Shown here: in pieces, positions 10,883-22,900 of the stretch
Layout of the letters: each line of letters begins with the position of its first letter
Numbering within the stretch: position 1 is the stretch's first letter
Assembly: GCF_963675165.1 (NCBI RefSeq)
Contig: NC_087386.1
Span: forward strand, 4,656,169 to 4,720,168
Origin: Halichondria panicea
Lineage: Eukaryota > Porifera > Demospongiae > Suberitida > Halichondriidae
DNA length: 64,000 bases
Direction: 5' to 3'
Program-made: the position numbers and the translations under genes
The notes under the pieces: model-generated
What the model was told of the DNA's origin: nothing
Database searches by the model: none
What the model saw: the letters and a program-made list of their open reading frames with translations, nothing else

Positions 10883-11169
10883 CACACATCAGACTAAAGG
10901 TTCGCTAATAATTACAGGCAGACGGAGAACCCAGGTAAAAGGGGAAACACTGCGAAACACCTCTCGCATGCTAAGCCAAGAAACCACACCTACCAATAGC
11001 TTTGCATGTGAAATACCGGTGCGTGGGAGTTTATCCCAGTTTTAATTTTCACATTAACTGTCTGCCCTCGAAAAAACGCAATTTTGCACCTCACGAAAAT
11101 CAAGTTCCCGCCGTACAGTAACTGTCACTTGAAGTACATGACTGAATTAGAGTACAATACAAAGCAATT

Positions 11170-14135
11170 GTGTTTTACACGCTGCCAAAATAGTCGTGCG
11201 TCATATATAGGTTTTCAATAGCAGCCAATGACAACAGGACAAGCGTACATGTAGCCTCGATCCCAGGCCGAGTTTTCGCTTTGAGTTTTTGTTCAAGTTT
11301 TCCCGTTACTATTCTACAGCATGTCAAAATTGCATCAGTAGCTAGAAAGAATGTGTATATTTAAATAATCAACTAAATGCATTCGCTAGAACAAAAGCAT
11401 GGTCAACACAATCATTTTCCTATCTCTAAGTCTCGAGGTGTGTTCCAAGGAGACACCATGATATGTCAGCCTCAGTCCCTCATTTTCCTGTTGTCATTGA
11501 TTCAACCAGTGTCCTAATTTCTTTTCAAGATCCCAGCTGATTTTAAACTCCTGGTAAACAGTATAACCAGGAGTACATGAAGGAAAGTAAGCAACTTCTA
11601 TACACGCCATAATTACATGTACTTTAATTGTTGTCTTAGTACATCACAAACACTTGTAGTAATGTAAACTGTGTGGCTACTTCTCTGTATGTAATTATGA
11701 TGCATGACTATTTTGGCAGTGTGTACTTGTAAAACACAATTGCACTCTAATTCACACATACATGCTCAAATGTTATTGGCTGCTACTTGGAAACGTATGA
11801 CACAGGACTATTTTGATTATATGATGACTCTCTACTCAGCAATCTATCACCATACAGTTATTCCATATTGGACTGCAGGGGAGAGGGTGTATAGGGGATA
11901 AGGCATGATGTTCATTAAACAGGAACGGATCACCAAACCGGCCAACCTTTAGAATATGCGCTGTTTTAGGCTGGGGATTCACAGTTATCTTCTACAGTAG
12001 GAGGGGGAATATCTTTCATTGAAATAGTATACATGTTACAGTTTTTGTTAGTGTCAGATACATAAATGTTTATGTACCTAGGACTCATAAAACACACAAA
12101 ACCGTAACAAAAATTTAATGGTTTTGCAATGTATGTTCAATGGCATAATTACGCAAATTACATAACCGTTTATGATCGTTCCCGAGTAAACATTTGCTAA
12201 ACATAATTATTATAGATCTAGATCTTGAGCATAACATTGCAGTTTTACCTGCCAACAGCTAGAACAATTTCTCTAGCTTTAGTAGTTGCTGTGTATTGTT
12301 CCTTATCCCTGCTTGTATAATTGTTTTTATCGCATTAATCGTTTCTTGTTGTCCTAGTGAACCAATTTCAACAGTATTGTAAGTTACTGACCAACCACTA
12401 TTTGATGTTATCTTCAAAGAGACTCGGGTATACTCTGTTTTCTTTGTCTATTATAGCCTGTTTTAAATTATCTAGTGTATTGTTTGCTCTAACACCTGAA
12501 TCACATCAGATACGATACTAAGTCTGGTCTTAAAGAGTGATCAGATGGTTATTGAGGATGGTATTGTAGCTTGAGGTGAATCAGTGTACATGATTGCTGA
12601 TAGTACCAAAAGACTCTTCACAAGCTTTTCAAAACTGAATCATGTTGCCAGGTGTATCTACTTTTTGTTGAGTGCTTTTGTGAAACTACTTAGTATGTGA
12701 GCTGTTATAGGTTTGGTTTTTTATAGTTAACACCTACTATCACACTGTATTTTTGTCCTTCTCTTTAACGTTCATAGCTGCAACTAAGTTATAGGAAGAG
12801 TGTCAGAACCCGCCTTAAAAGGAAAGATAGTCGATTCTGAGGTAAGCCCATACAGACATTCTCAGTGTACTCTCCAATGACGCCAAAATTTGTTTTGAAC
12901 TGTTAGTGTTAGTTGGCATTTTAGAGATGGTATTGTTGACCGCACCATGGATAGAGGATTACTTTGTTGCATTTCTAGGTAGTGTTAGATAATTTAATTT
13001 TCGTACTTCAGTATAGTAAACTGTCACTCGTGCCTTGCAGGCACTCGTCCAGTTACAGGCACAGACTTGTTATAGACAGACAGTTATAGACAGTTATAGA
13101 CTCGTTATATATAGACAGTTATATTGCATGGCAGAGATTCATCATGCAATACAAATATACATGACTGTCACCCTGTATTACTTTAATTAGCACCAATTAA
13201 GTGACCATTTCATTCATTTTCGTACTTCAGTAGTAAACTGTCACTCGTGCAGTTACGGCACCAGACTCGGGATAATCCTCATGCAGTATCCATTATCCAT
13301 AGGATTACCGATATTATGCGTTATCAGCCGCACATGTACAGAGAATTTAGCACATTGCAAACAAGGAAATGTTGGTTACACGATATTGAGTCCGCAATAC
13401 TGTGCTCCTGGTAATATAACATTGACCAAGGCATGTATTGGATTGGGTGATATTGATATTACCCATGCAGACATGCACTGTATTTACAACAATAGTACAA
13501 TCCTTTGATGTCTGACCATGCACAATGAGCAATAAAGTGAGTCACTTTATCTCCTATACATGCACCCTCTCCCCTGCAGTCCAATATGGATGCATGGTGA
13601 TAGATCGCTGAGTAGAGAGGCATCATCAATTAGACGCTGCCAACATGCATATCCTGTGTCATATATGCTGGTTTCCAAGTAGCAGCAGCCAATGCCATTT
13701 GATCATCTACGTGTCGTAAAAGGGAGTACACCAACTAGAGTACAATACATGGTATACACACTTCCAAAATAGTCGTACGTCATATATATGTTGGTTTACA
13801 AATATACACACTGTCAAAATAGTTGTGGTCATATGCTGGTTTCCAAGTAGCCAATGACAGTTATGTGTCATAACAGGACTACATTGAACCGGAGTACAAT
13901 GACTTCTGCATGTTATGACACATATAAACATGAATTAGAGTACAATACAAAGGAAGCATCTTACACTTTGGCAGTGTGTACATATTATAGTATATATACA
14001 CACTGCCAAAGTAGTCCTTCGTCATATATACTGGTTTCCAAGCAGCAGCCAATGACATTTGAGCATAGTACATGAATTATAAAGATTTTGTGTTTTACAA
14101 ATACACACTGCCAACATAGTTGTGCGTCATTTCCA
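11170..14135. repeat. Composite fold-back repeat region upstream of the fibrinogen-related gene
   Basis: A module of about 70-110 bp (ACACACTGCCAAAATAGT...CCAAGTAGCAGCCAATGACA) occurs near 11180 (plus), 11704-11810 (inverted), 13640-13710, 13760, 13810, 13985-14070 and 14100 (plus). The block 11704-11900 and the block 13551-13740 form a long inverted repeat around a 1.65-kb interior. The interior has no convincing transposase. Within it, 12960-13030 and 13190-13240 share TTTTCGTACTTCAGTA...AAACTGTCACTCGTGC. Confidence 0.7.
13281..13508 (+). CDS. Possible small Cys-containing secreted protein
   Basis: 75-aa ORF, MQYPLSIGLPILCVISRTC at the N-terminus, six cysteines and an NNST glycosylation-type site near the C-terminus. 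It follows a leader (AAGTGACCATTTCATTCATT, TTTTCGTACTTCAG) that loosely resembles the 60 bp before the fibrinogen-related gene start (AAGTGACCATTATATTTTCG). That resemblance is the only reason to list it; it could equally be chance within the repeat region. Not recognised. Confidence 0.2.
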   Translation: MQYPLSIGLPILCVISRTCTENLAHCKQGNVGYTILSPQYCAPGNITLTKACIGLGDIDITHADMHCIYNNSTIL

Positions 14136-14443
14136 GTCATCAGAAGTACATGAAGGGGAGCAGCGATACATGGTCATGTCAACCCACACATTTTACATTA
14201 CTACAAGTGTTTGTGACGTATACTCATGCAAAACAAGTATTTATATGGCGTGTATATATAGAAGTTGCTTATACTTTCCTTCATGTATACTCCTGGTTGC
14301 CAGCCATAATGACATCCAAGGGATTGGAATGAGATTCATCATACAATAGAACCTACATTTCACCGTGTGAGCGATTAGTATATAAAACCCTCAACTAAGT
14401 GACCATTATATTTTCGTAAATTGGTATAGTAAGTCTCATCAAA

Positions 14444-15713
14444 ATGGCACTGAAAGCTGTTCTCTTCATAATTGTGACTCTGGCAATAGTCGGCAAAGCT
14501 ACCTCGGAGAGCTGTGGTGCTCAGTTCAGAAGTTTAGTTCACAAAACAATCAGTCTAAAGGAGAGCTGTGATGATGCTGTGTTTAATGACTGTTGTCAGG
14601 TATACTGCATGTATTATTTATGATACTGCTGTTACACTGCATGCATACGTTATATAGCCTTGTTCTAAGGTGAATTTGTCTCTATTATAACGCTATAGAC
14701 TTATATACACCGTATACTAGCTGTTCAATGCATGCCAATGCATGAGTGATATAGAATGTATATCATAATAATTATGTATTGCAAACTAACCCCAAGCAGA
14801 CTATATAGTTACTAGCATACAATGTATATATAATTTTAGTCAATAGATCTAGCATAATTATAACAATAATAATTATTGCAATTGCTCATGTAAGTATATA
14901 TATTACCACAGAGATATATATTGCTTTCATGCAACTATATACATAGGCTGGAAGTCATAATTATATTGTTAGGCTATAATAATACATAATTATACAAAAA
15001 TGCCAAACATTTTGTGTGTGCATATAAACTTTTTTTATTCCAATGCTTAGATTGCAAAGGTTTCCAGAATATACACCAGCAAGCCGTTGGAGTCAGGAAT
15101 TTACGACATAAGTCCCAACAAAACCATGCCCGTCATGTTCACCTATTCTTCAAAAATGAAAGCTAGGTGCAATATGGAAAGCAATGACGGAGGTTGGACT
15201 GTGCTTGTTCGAAGAGTTCTAGGCGGCAACCTTACATTTGGAAGGGGGTGGACTGAATACGAAAACGGATTCGGTGATTTGAATACTGAGTTTTGGTATG
15301 GCCTTAAAAACATGTATTATCTTACGAATCTTGAGCCAATGGAAGTAGAAGTAGAATTTAAACAAGTCGGAAGTGCTAAAATCGTTCTAGGTTATGGTCA
15401 TTTCTTAATTGACGGTCTGGATACAAAATACACGCTCCACGTGTCTCAGCCAAAACAGACAGGAGGATTTGATTCGTTCGCTCATCACAACGGCAGAAAA
15501 TTCTCAACAAATGACAGTGAAAATGACGATCACGGTTCTAATTGTGTTCAGAGCTATGGTGGCGGTGGGGGGTGGTGGTTTGGAGCCTGCTGGGATCTAA
15601 CACTAACAAACACAAAACCAAGCATGCATGTTGGGGGAGACAGGTATGTAAATTATGATTTTGCAGAGCTAAGGATTCGACCAAAGACCTGTGTGGAGAA
15701 AACCTGTGTTTAG
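14444..15713 (+). CDS. Secreted fibrinogen-related protein (FReD)
   Basis: Two exons, 14444-14599 and 15051-15713, phase 0, 272 aa. Residues 1-20 are a clear signal peptide (MALKAVLFIIVTLAIVGKAT). A short Cys-rich linker (residues 24-51, SCGAQF...DCCQ) precedes a fibrinogen C-terminal domain from about residue 70: GGWTVLVRR, FGDLNTEFWYGL, HHNGRKFSTNDSEND (calcium-site region) and GGGGGWWFGACW. There is no collagen or coiled-coil stretch, so it is a minimal ficolin/tachylectin-like form. The family binds acetylated or glycan ligands outside the cell; that role is inferred here. The start was chosen for the signal peptide and AAAATGG context. Its 5' side abuts a repeat-rich region and its 3' side is AT-rich non-coding DNA. 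Confidence 0.9.
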
Positions 15714-17860
15714 CTCGAGATCTATACAGATGAGAGATAATTTAAACTGACATGCAGAGACAGATTAATACTTACAGCTAGTGTATAGTCGCATGCAATG
15801 GTTGGTAGCAGTATAGTATAGAACTGTAGCAGTAGCTATGTATATAAATATTATGATTGTAATTTCATTATGAATGAGTTTATAATTATATAATTAGATC
15901 ACAATACTATTCACGCTCAATGCATCATATACTTGTTAGAACCTGGCCGATTTTACCAGCCTAGATTCGAGGCTAAAATTCAGGGACACTGCGCATGTGC
16001 GAGTGACTTAGCTTATTAGCACTTTAATGTTACGTAATATTCACTACTAAACTTAATGTTTGATGTTGATATCATACTCCACTTCTTCTGTTTGTTGTTG
16101 TGCTAGCCTCTAGGCGACCGCTCCACATAGAATTTGTTCGCCTTTTTACATCACTTCACTTTACTTGTCAGTTGACGTTTTTCACGATCTAAGAATTTGG
16201 TTAAAGCTACACTGTGTCAGTGAAGTCAATTTGTCTGTAAAAGTTGTTGTTGCCTATATAGCTATAGCTATAGCTATAGGAGCCTAATTTGTCTCGCCTA
16301 TCTAGAATCCTTCTACACCGGTACCAAGTTAAGAGCTCAACAACATTTACATGCATATACATGTATAAATAATTATTATGTAGGTACATGTAAAACAGGT
16401 TTGTAGGAGCTCAATCTAAGCACCTGTCCACCAATACCTCTATACACTGATAATATCCAGCCCATTAACTCCACAATAAACTCTCACATGCAAGACAGGA
16501 GTGTCAATGAAATCAACTCCTGCACACAGCCTCACGGTAACCATGCACTCCAAGACCATGCAAACTGCTCTCAATAAGCCGCTCTCGACATGCACGATTC
16601 CCAGTCGATATAAATGTAAACAACCGTTCCATCTCCTTGAGTCCATGACTCTAACTATCAACAATGGCCTTAAATGGTCATGTTACACCAGAAACACCAG
16701 TTCTACAAGAAGGCTAAACTATACATCTTGGTTTCATCCACCGCAAGCTCCATCAATCACACCATGCACTTCAGATTCGGAACCAGATCTACTGCACTGC
16801 TGTTCTATCCATAAAGTTGTGGTAGACTAAGAGTCTGGGATCCTCATCACCACTCAGATATACAATAAAAATGTGCAAGCAAAGTGGTAACAAAGCGGTG
16901 GAAGGCCGAAATACGCAACCTGCATGCTTGTGTCCTTGAACTGGCAACCTCTATATCGTCTCGAAGAAAGAACCAAACTGAAAGTTTGACATACTTCTAT
17001 TATAAATTATAATGAAAACATCGGGTCAGATAATTATAGTATATTTATCTCACCCGATGTTTTCACCCTCCACCTTTATAATTATATCCTTCTCCCCATC
17101 ACCATCATAATCAAACTATACCCTGCCCATATACATGTAATCATTCCTTTTTCCCCTCTATATAATTATTATGTAACTATAGTCCGTCCACCTTCAACTG
17201 CAAAGCATCTTTCAACATAATTATAGAATCCCCCATTATCTGTATCAAAATCAATCTTTCGGTTGTAGTAACTATAGATATTGTCCTGTAATGCACAGAA
17301 AACTGGAATGCATTACCCTGATACGCCCACTCATTTACTCTTTATTTAGCTCATGTGATGAGTGCGCTTGTGTGTTTATGCATAGCGTAAATGTGTCCTG
17401 GCTATAGACCTTTATCTTATACTATTATACCCTTATAATTATAAGCCTCTATAGTCTTACAAACTAAAATGCAATGTCTGATAGCACTGGCATAACTTGA
17501 ATGACCTGTGTGTGCAAAATGCATGTATACGTACATCCAGATCAGGCAAAATGTGTAAACTGCATGAACACACTGTGAGCCTCCTAATTATAATTACTGA
17601 CACATGCATGCAATAGAACAAATTTGTACTGGTCATAAATTTGTGTACACATAAAATAATTGTATTGTGAGATGAATTTCTCTTTGAATATTGCATGGCT
17701 ATAATTATACAGAACAGTACTATAAAAAAGCAACACAAGATTTATCATTGGTTCGTATACTATACACAGTGCTACAATAGGTATATTATAGATCTAAAAA
17801 GCAATAAAGCGGCTTGAGTACAAGGTAACACTAGTGCTATAGTCGACTGCTATATAAAGC
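15714..17860. other. Non-coding stretch with small hairpins
   Basis: No convincing exon was seen. It contains a GCTATA tandem near 16257 and a hairpin at about 17010-17066 (AAAACATCGGGT and its complement around an AT-rich loop). A plus-strand ORF at 16501-16830 (109 aa) has no recognisable domain and is not called. Confidence 0.5.
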
Positions 17861-17929
17861 TAGAACAGCAAAAATTCGTTTTGAAGTATTGACAATCCAT
17901 AAATATAATCAAGGGTGTATCGACTAATT

Positions 17930-19700
17930 AAGTCCCTTGTTTTTTTGTAAGTGTATTGTGTATCAGCTGCCAAGTTTAGTGCGTATAGTTGTTGAATGTG
18001 AGAGTCATCATGCATGGCATTTGCAAACGTATTTAGAACCACACAGAAGTAGTTCGTTTAATGTGCTGAAGGCGTCTTCAGCACATTCAAATTAGATGTT
18101 AGAAGGATCTTGAGGGATTCTGCATTACAGCTAGTCCCTGAAACATTTAGTTCGTGAATTTGGGGCAAATCTTTTAGTGCGTTCAATAGTTTTTGCAACT
18201 GTTTTCGTTTAGATAACAATCTTCTAGCTGAATAGACTATAGATTTTTGCTTTGGGAAAGTAGGTCACACATGCTTGTACTGCTGTTTCCCCTTTCACAA
18301 TTTGGACAATCTTCAAATGCTTTTCTCTGGCCAGATAAGTTGCAGGATTTGAGGTATTCGTGGTTGCAATGAGGTAACCGTGTGTGAAGAATTGAAGTGC
18401 ATAATTAGCGCAGATACACAAGTTCTCGCTGTACATGGCTGGTAAATTAACTTCCTTCCTGGAAATGGTGAAGTAAAAAAGTAAAAAAGATTTGTTCGAC
18501 ATTGATTTTAGTTTAACTGTTTTTCCTGCCAGTCAACAAGGCATTTAGCTAACGTTACAGTATCATGACGGTTCGAGCTGTGGAACAAAGATGTCAACGA
18601 GTCTTCATTATTAATTTTGATACATATCAACGTGCACAGCATTCAAAATGCAGTGACTTGACATATCCTTGGATGTTATAAGATAATTTCTATCAGCATT
18701 TCAAGTTCTATATGGTTTCTTCTTTTTTCAATGTCACAGACAATGAACTATTACTGTTATGAAATGAACGAAAGTTGAATGAATATACCAAATTCCGGTA
18801 CACGTTTGACAGTTTCTAGCAGATATAGTTTTCACTGTCATAATAGGTTAATAGACTCAATGGTGCTGCTAGACAGTGATAGTGACTGTACAATGGAAGT
18901 CATCTATGACAAAGGTCAATGGCTTTATTTTTTTGCTTAGGCATAATTATGAGTTCACAGAGAAGAACATCACAATCCATTAAAAGTTGTTGGTCAATAT
19001 GCGAATAGACTCCACTTCATCAGTAACAAGCATTTTCAAGCAATCAACAGAAATGAAGGAGTTCCATAAGTTTCGTGAAACGATAAGTAATAAATCTTCA
19101 TTTGGCTTATAATCTTCTTCCAGTCAGTAATAGCGAATCAAGAGAACATTAATTTTAACAGTTAGTATATGAGGTCTGATTTGCTCCCCGCAAGTTTGGA
19201 TAGATGAATTTCTAGTATCAGGATCAGATTTGAAATGTAGTCCGGAACAAGGAAAGTTTCATATGAGGATACTCCAAACTGTCATCATGACCATACTTTA
19301 GAATAATTGTTTGTTTTTATTCTTGATATGAAAATCCACCTATCTTGGTCGTTTCTATTTGGCGCAATGGCAAAGCTACACCGGAATCAAGGTGATTTCC
19401 AATACTGTTGAGATTATCAAGAGAAACAATACTATTTGACAGCATAGGAGGTTGTCGATGACAAATCCCAGAAGGAGACTTATACTCTTCTATTAAATTG
19501 CATAAGCATTGGATGGCGATAACTGATGGGGTCACACTTGTCACAGCTTGTAAAGATTTGTGGAAGGTTTGGAATTGAAAGCTCTGATAATGTGCTGATA
19601 ATGTGCTGGTGTCAACAAATCCAACCAAACCTTTTTCAACAGTCGGTCTTAATGATTAGCAGGAGTAAGGAAATAGTAGTTGTAGCATCAGAATTTTGTT
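17930..19700 (-). pseudogene. NLR LRR-region relic (copy in unit B)
   Basis: Read on the minus strand it matches NLR-B pieces in order: TFSTL-type LRR start near 19630, GNHLDSGVALPLRQIET at about 19400, NLPAMYSENLCIC at about 18440, the Cys-rich segment near 18290, and a short C-terminal piece (HIQQLYALNL) near 17990. About 1 kb between the last two is deleted, and stops and frameshifts are frequent. There is no NACHT or death domain. The part from 18549 is duplicated at 1-1170. Confidence 0.8.
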
Positions 19701-19959
19701 ATATAATACGATATATGTGCGCACATTGAACATACGAGCGATCGAGGCAATTCAAGTGTGAGGGGTTTGAAGTCTGGTCTCTCCTAGCTGCAACAATTTA
19801 TCCACACCAGAAATTATGTGTAGTATATCAATTAGTCTACGTAGATGCAGTCAACAAATCCTAAGTAACATAAAATTGTATATATAAGTGTACAATGTAG
19901 TGTAAAACTGCTTACTGATGAATTAGCTAAGAGACAAATATTGGTTTCCTTTTGACTAT

Positions 19960-22900
19960 TTAAAAGTGACTATGAAGACGATCTTCAATGTGTCTTGTAT
20001 TTCTGATGTTGTGTAAAGATGCAGGATAAGGTGTATTGTGTATCAGCTTCCCTTTTGGCTGAAGTATAGTGCGTAATTCTTGAATCTGACAGGGAGAAAA
20101 TTGGCACTGACAAGTGTACAGATTGATAATTGGTCCACTTTGAAGTAGTTCCTTCAATGCATCGAAGGCTTCTTTGGAAATTGCATTCGTAGAAATACTG
20201 AGGGTTTGAAGGGAATTATTTTGGTTAAGAATTGTGAAGACTTTCCTCCAATCAACTGATTGTATTGTAGGCCTGAAATTAGACATTCTGAAATATCCAG
20301 TTGTAACTTTGAAACCATCAAGTACTAGGTCCTTTAGAGTGAAATTACTACCTAAACCTGTAGCTATGTGCTCATAAACTGAGTCGTGAATGTCACTAAA
20401 TGATATACCCAGAGTATGCAAGCATCTATTTTCTTTCACCATAAATTCAATAGCTGGACCAACACTTTCATTCAAAGTTTTAAGTAAACTCAGGTGTAAT
20501 ACTTTAAGTTTGCTGTTTTTCGAGAGCCCTTTCATTAATTGGCATAATACAGTAGCGTCGATATCGCACGCATTTAGAGTTAACTCTTGCAGATGTTGAT
20601 TTTCCTCAAGCATAATTTGAAATGTTCCACCAAGATCTTCACTGGTACAATCTACTTTCAAATTTATGAATGATATTTCTAGAACTACCAGGAAAGAATT
20701 GTGGTTCAGAGTTTTGAAAAATTGTAACCCTAGAGATTCTTTGGAGGTGGTCGATGTCGAAAAAAATGTTAATACTTCAAACGTTCTACCAGAAACTAGA
20801 AGATGTGGTGTTGCAAATGAACACTTCAAAATATGGAATGTTGTAATGGAGCTATTGGCAAGTTGAGTGAGCTGTTTGATTTGCAATTCAGTAAGATTGG
20901 CATCAGCCATTATCAGCTCCGTGTGTTGATTTGCTTGAAGCAAATGCTTTACAAGCGAAGCAATAAGCATAGAAGAGTTTTCGGTGCTTGTTTTCCAAGA
21001 ATATTTTATTGCCTTATCTAATATGATGATAAGTGAAAACTCAAGAAATGTCATTTCCTTCAGATTAGTTGTTAGCAGGACCGTGAGAGATTCTGCATCA
21101 CAGCTGGTCCCTGATACATCTAGTTTCTGAACTTGGGGCAAATCTCTTAGTGTGTACGACAGTTTTTGTAATTGCTTTTTATTGAGATAACAATCCGTTA
21201 GCTCGATGAAATTTAAAGTTTTGCTTTGGGCAAGTAGATCACACAATGCTTGTACTGCTGTTTCCCCTTTACTTCCACAATTTGGACAATCTTCAAATGC
21301 TTTTCTCTGGCCAGAGAAGTTGCAGGATTTGAGGTATTGTGGTTGAGGTAACTGTATGAATAATTGAAGTGCATTAGGGCAGATACACAAGTTCTCGCTG
21401 TACATGGCTGGTAAATTGAGTTCCTTCCTGGAAATATTGAAGTAAAAACCAGATTTGTTCGACACTGATTTTAGTTCAACTATTTTTTCCTGCCCAACAA
21501 GGGATTTAGCTAACGTTGCAGTATCATGACATGATCCTTCGAGCTGTGGAATAAAGATGTCAACTAAGTTGGGAGTCTTTATTATCAATTTTGATATCAA
21601 CACAGCATTCAAAATGCAGTGACTTGACGTTGTAAAATGTATCCTTTGGATGTTAGAAGGGAACTTCATAATTTCTATCAGCATTTCAAGTTCTATGGTT
21701 TCTGCTTTCTTCAATGTCACAGACAATGAACTATAACCGTCGTGAAATGTACGAAAGTTAAATGTGTACCCAACAATTTCAATTTTTACAATTGCCGGTA
21801 CACGTTCGACAGTTTCTAGCATCGAGACCAGGTTACAGATAGTTTTCACTTCCATAATCTCATTTCCTTCGAGGTTAATAGACTCAATGGTGCTGCTAGA
21901 CTGTGATAGTGACTGTACAATGGAATGTAATGTTTCTTTTGTGAGATTACAATTAAAAAGGTCAATGGCTTTTATCTTTTTGCTCAGGCATATGAGTTTA
22001 CAGAGAAGAACATCACAACCCATTAAAAGTGTTTGGTCAATTATGTGAATAGACTCCACTTCATCAGTAACAAATCTGAAAAGCATTTTCAAGCATTCAA
22101 TAGTAATGGAACTTTTACAAAGTTCCATAATAGATACAGAGTTCCGTGTAAGTGCAGATCCGGTAAGTAAGGAATCTTCATTTGGTTTATAATCTTCTTT
22201 TTCCAAGTTAAGTAATTGCCAATCAAGATTATATTTAATAGTCATTATAAAGTTTTTGAGGTGCTGGTTTGCTCGCCATAGCACTGCAAGTTTGGATACA
22301 GGAATTTCTAGCTTGGTTATTTCATTCAGTATCAGGATCACATTTGAAATGTAATCCGGAACAAGGAAAGTTTCATGAGGATACTCCAAACTGTCATCAT
22401 GACCATACCTCAAATGCTCTAGAATAATTGTTTTGTTTTTACTCTTGCATGAAAATCCACCTATCTCGGTCGTTTCTATTTGGCGCAATGGCAAAGCTAC
22501 ACCGGAATCAAGGTGATTTCCAATAATATTGAGAGAAACAATACTATTTTTTACAGCAGATAGAAGGGCACCGATAGATTCGCTTGATAAATCACAGAAG
22601 GAGACATTAACATATTTCAAGCTACTACTCCTTTCTATTAATTTGCATAAGCTGGTGAGGGTATTGGATGGCAACTGGTCACACTTGTCACAGCTTGTAA
22701 AAATGTGTGGAAGGTATGGAATTGAAAGCTCTGATAATGTGCTGGTGTCGACAAATCCTAGTAGTTGGTTGAAAGAGTCCGTACACATGCCATCGTACAT
22801 ATCTCTAGAGCTTAACGTTAAGCTTTTCTTTGAAATTTCTGATGAAGGTAAATTAATTTTTGTCAACGTCTGGCTACTTGTAATGGCCATACACATTTCT

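Larger units (their letters stand above)
10400..10980. repeat. Tandem array of about 138-bp tRNA-containing units
   Basis: Spacers between the tRNA-Ala-like genes share CACACATTAGACTAAAGGTT, AACCTGGAAAT(T/C)AAAGTTCAAT and CAGGCAG(G/A)CAAAAA blocks, so the amplified unit is the tRNA plus about 66 bp of spacer. Two of six units are truncated or decayed. Confidence 0.75.

Noticed and set aside
16501..16830. 109-aa plus-strand ORF
   Set aside because: No domain, no splice partners and no similarity recognised; composition fits chance.
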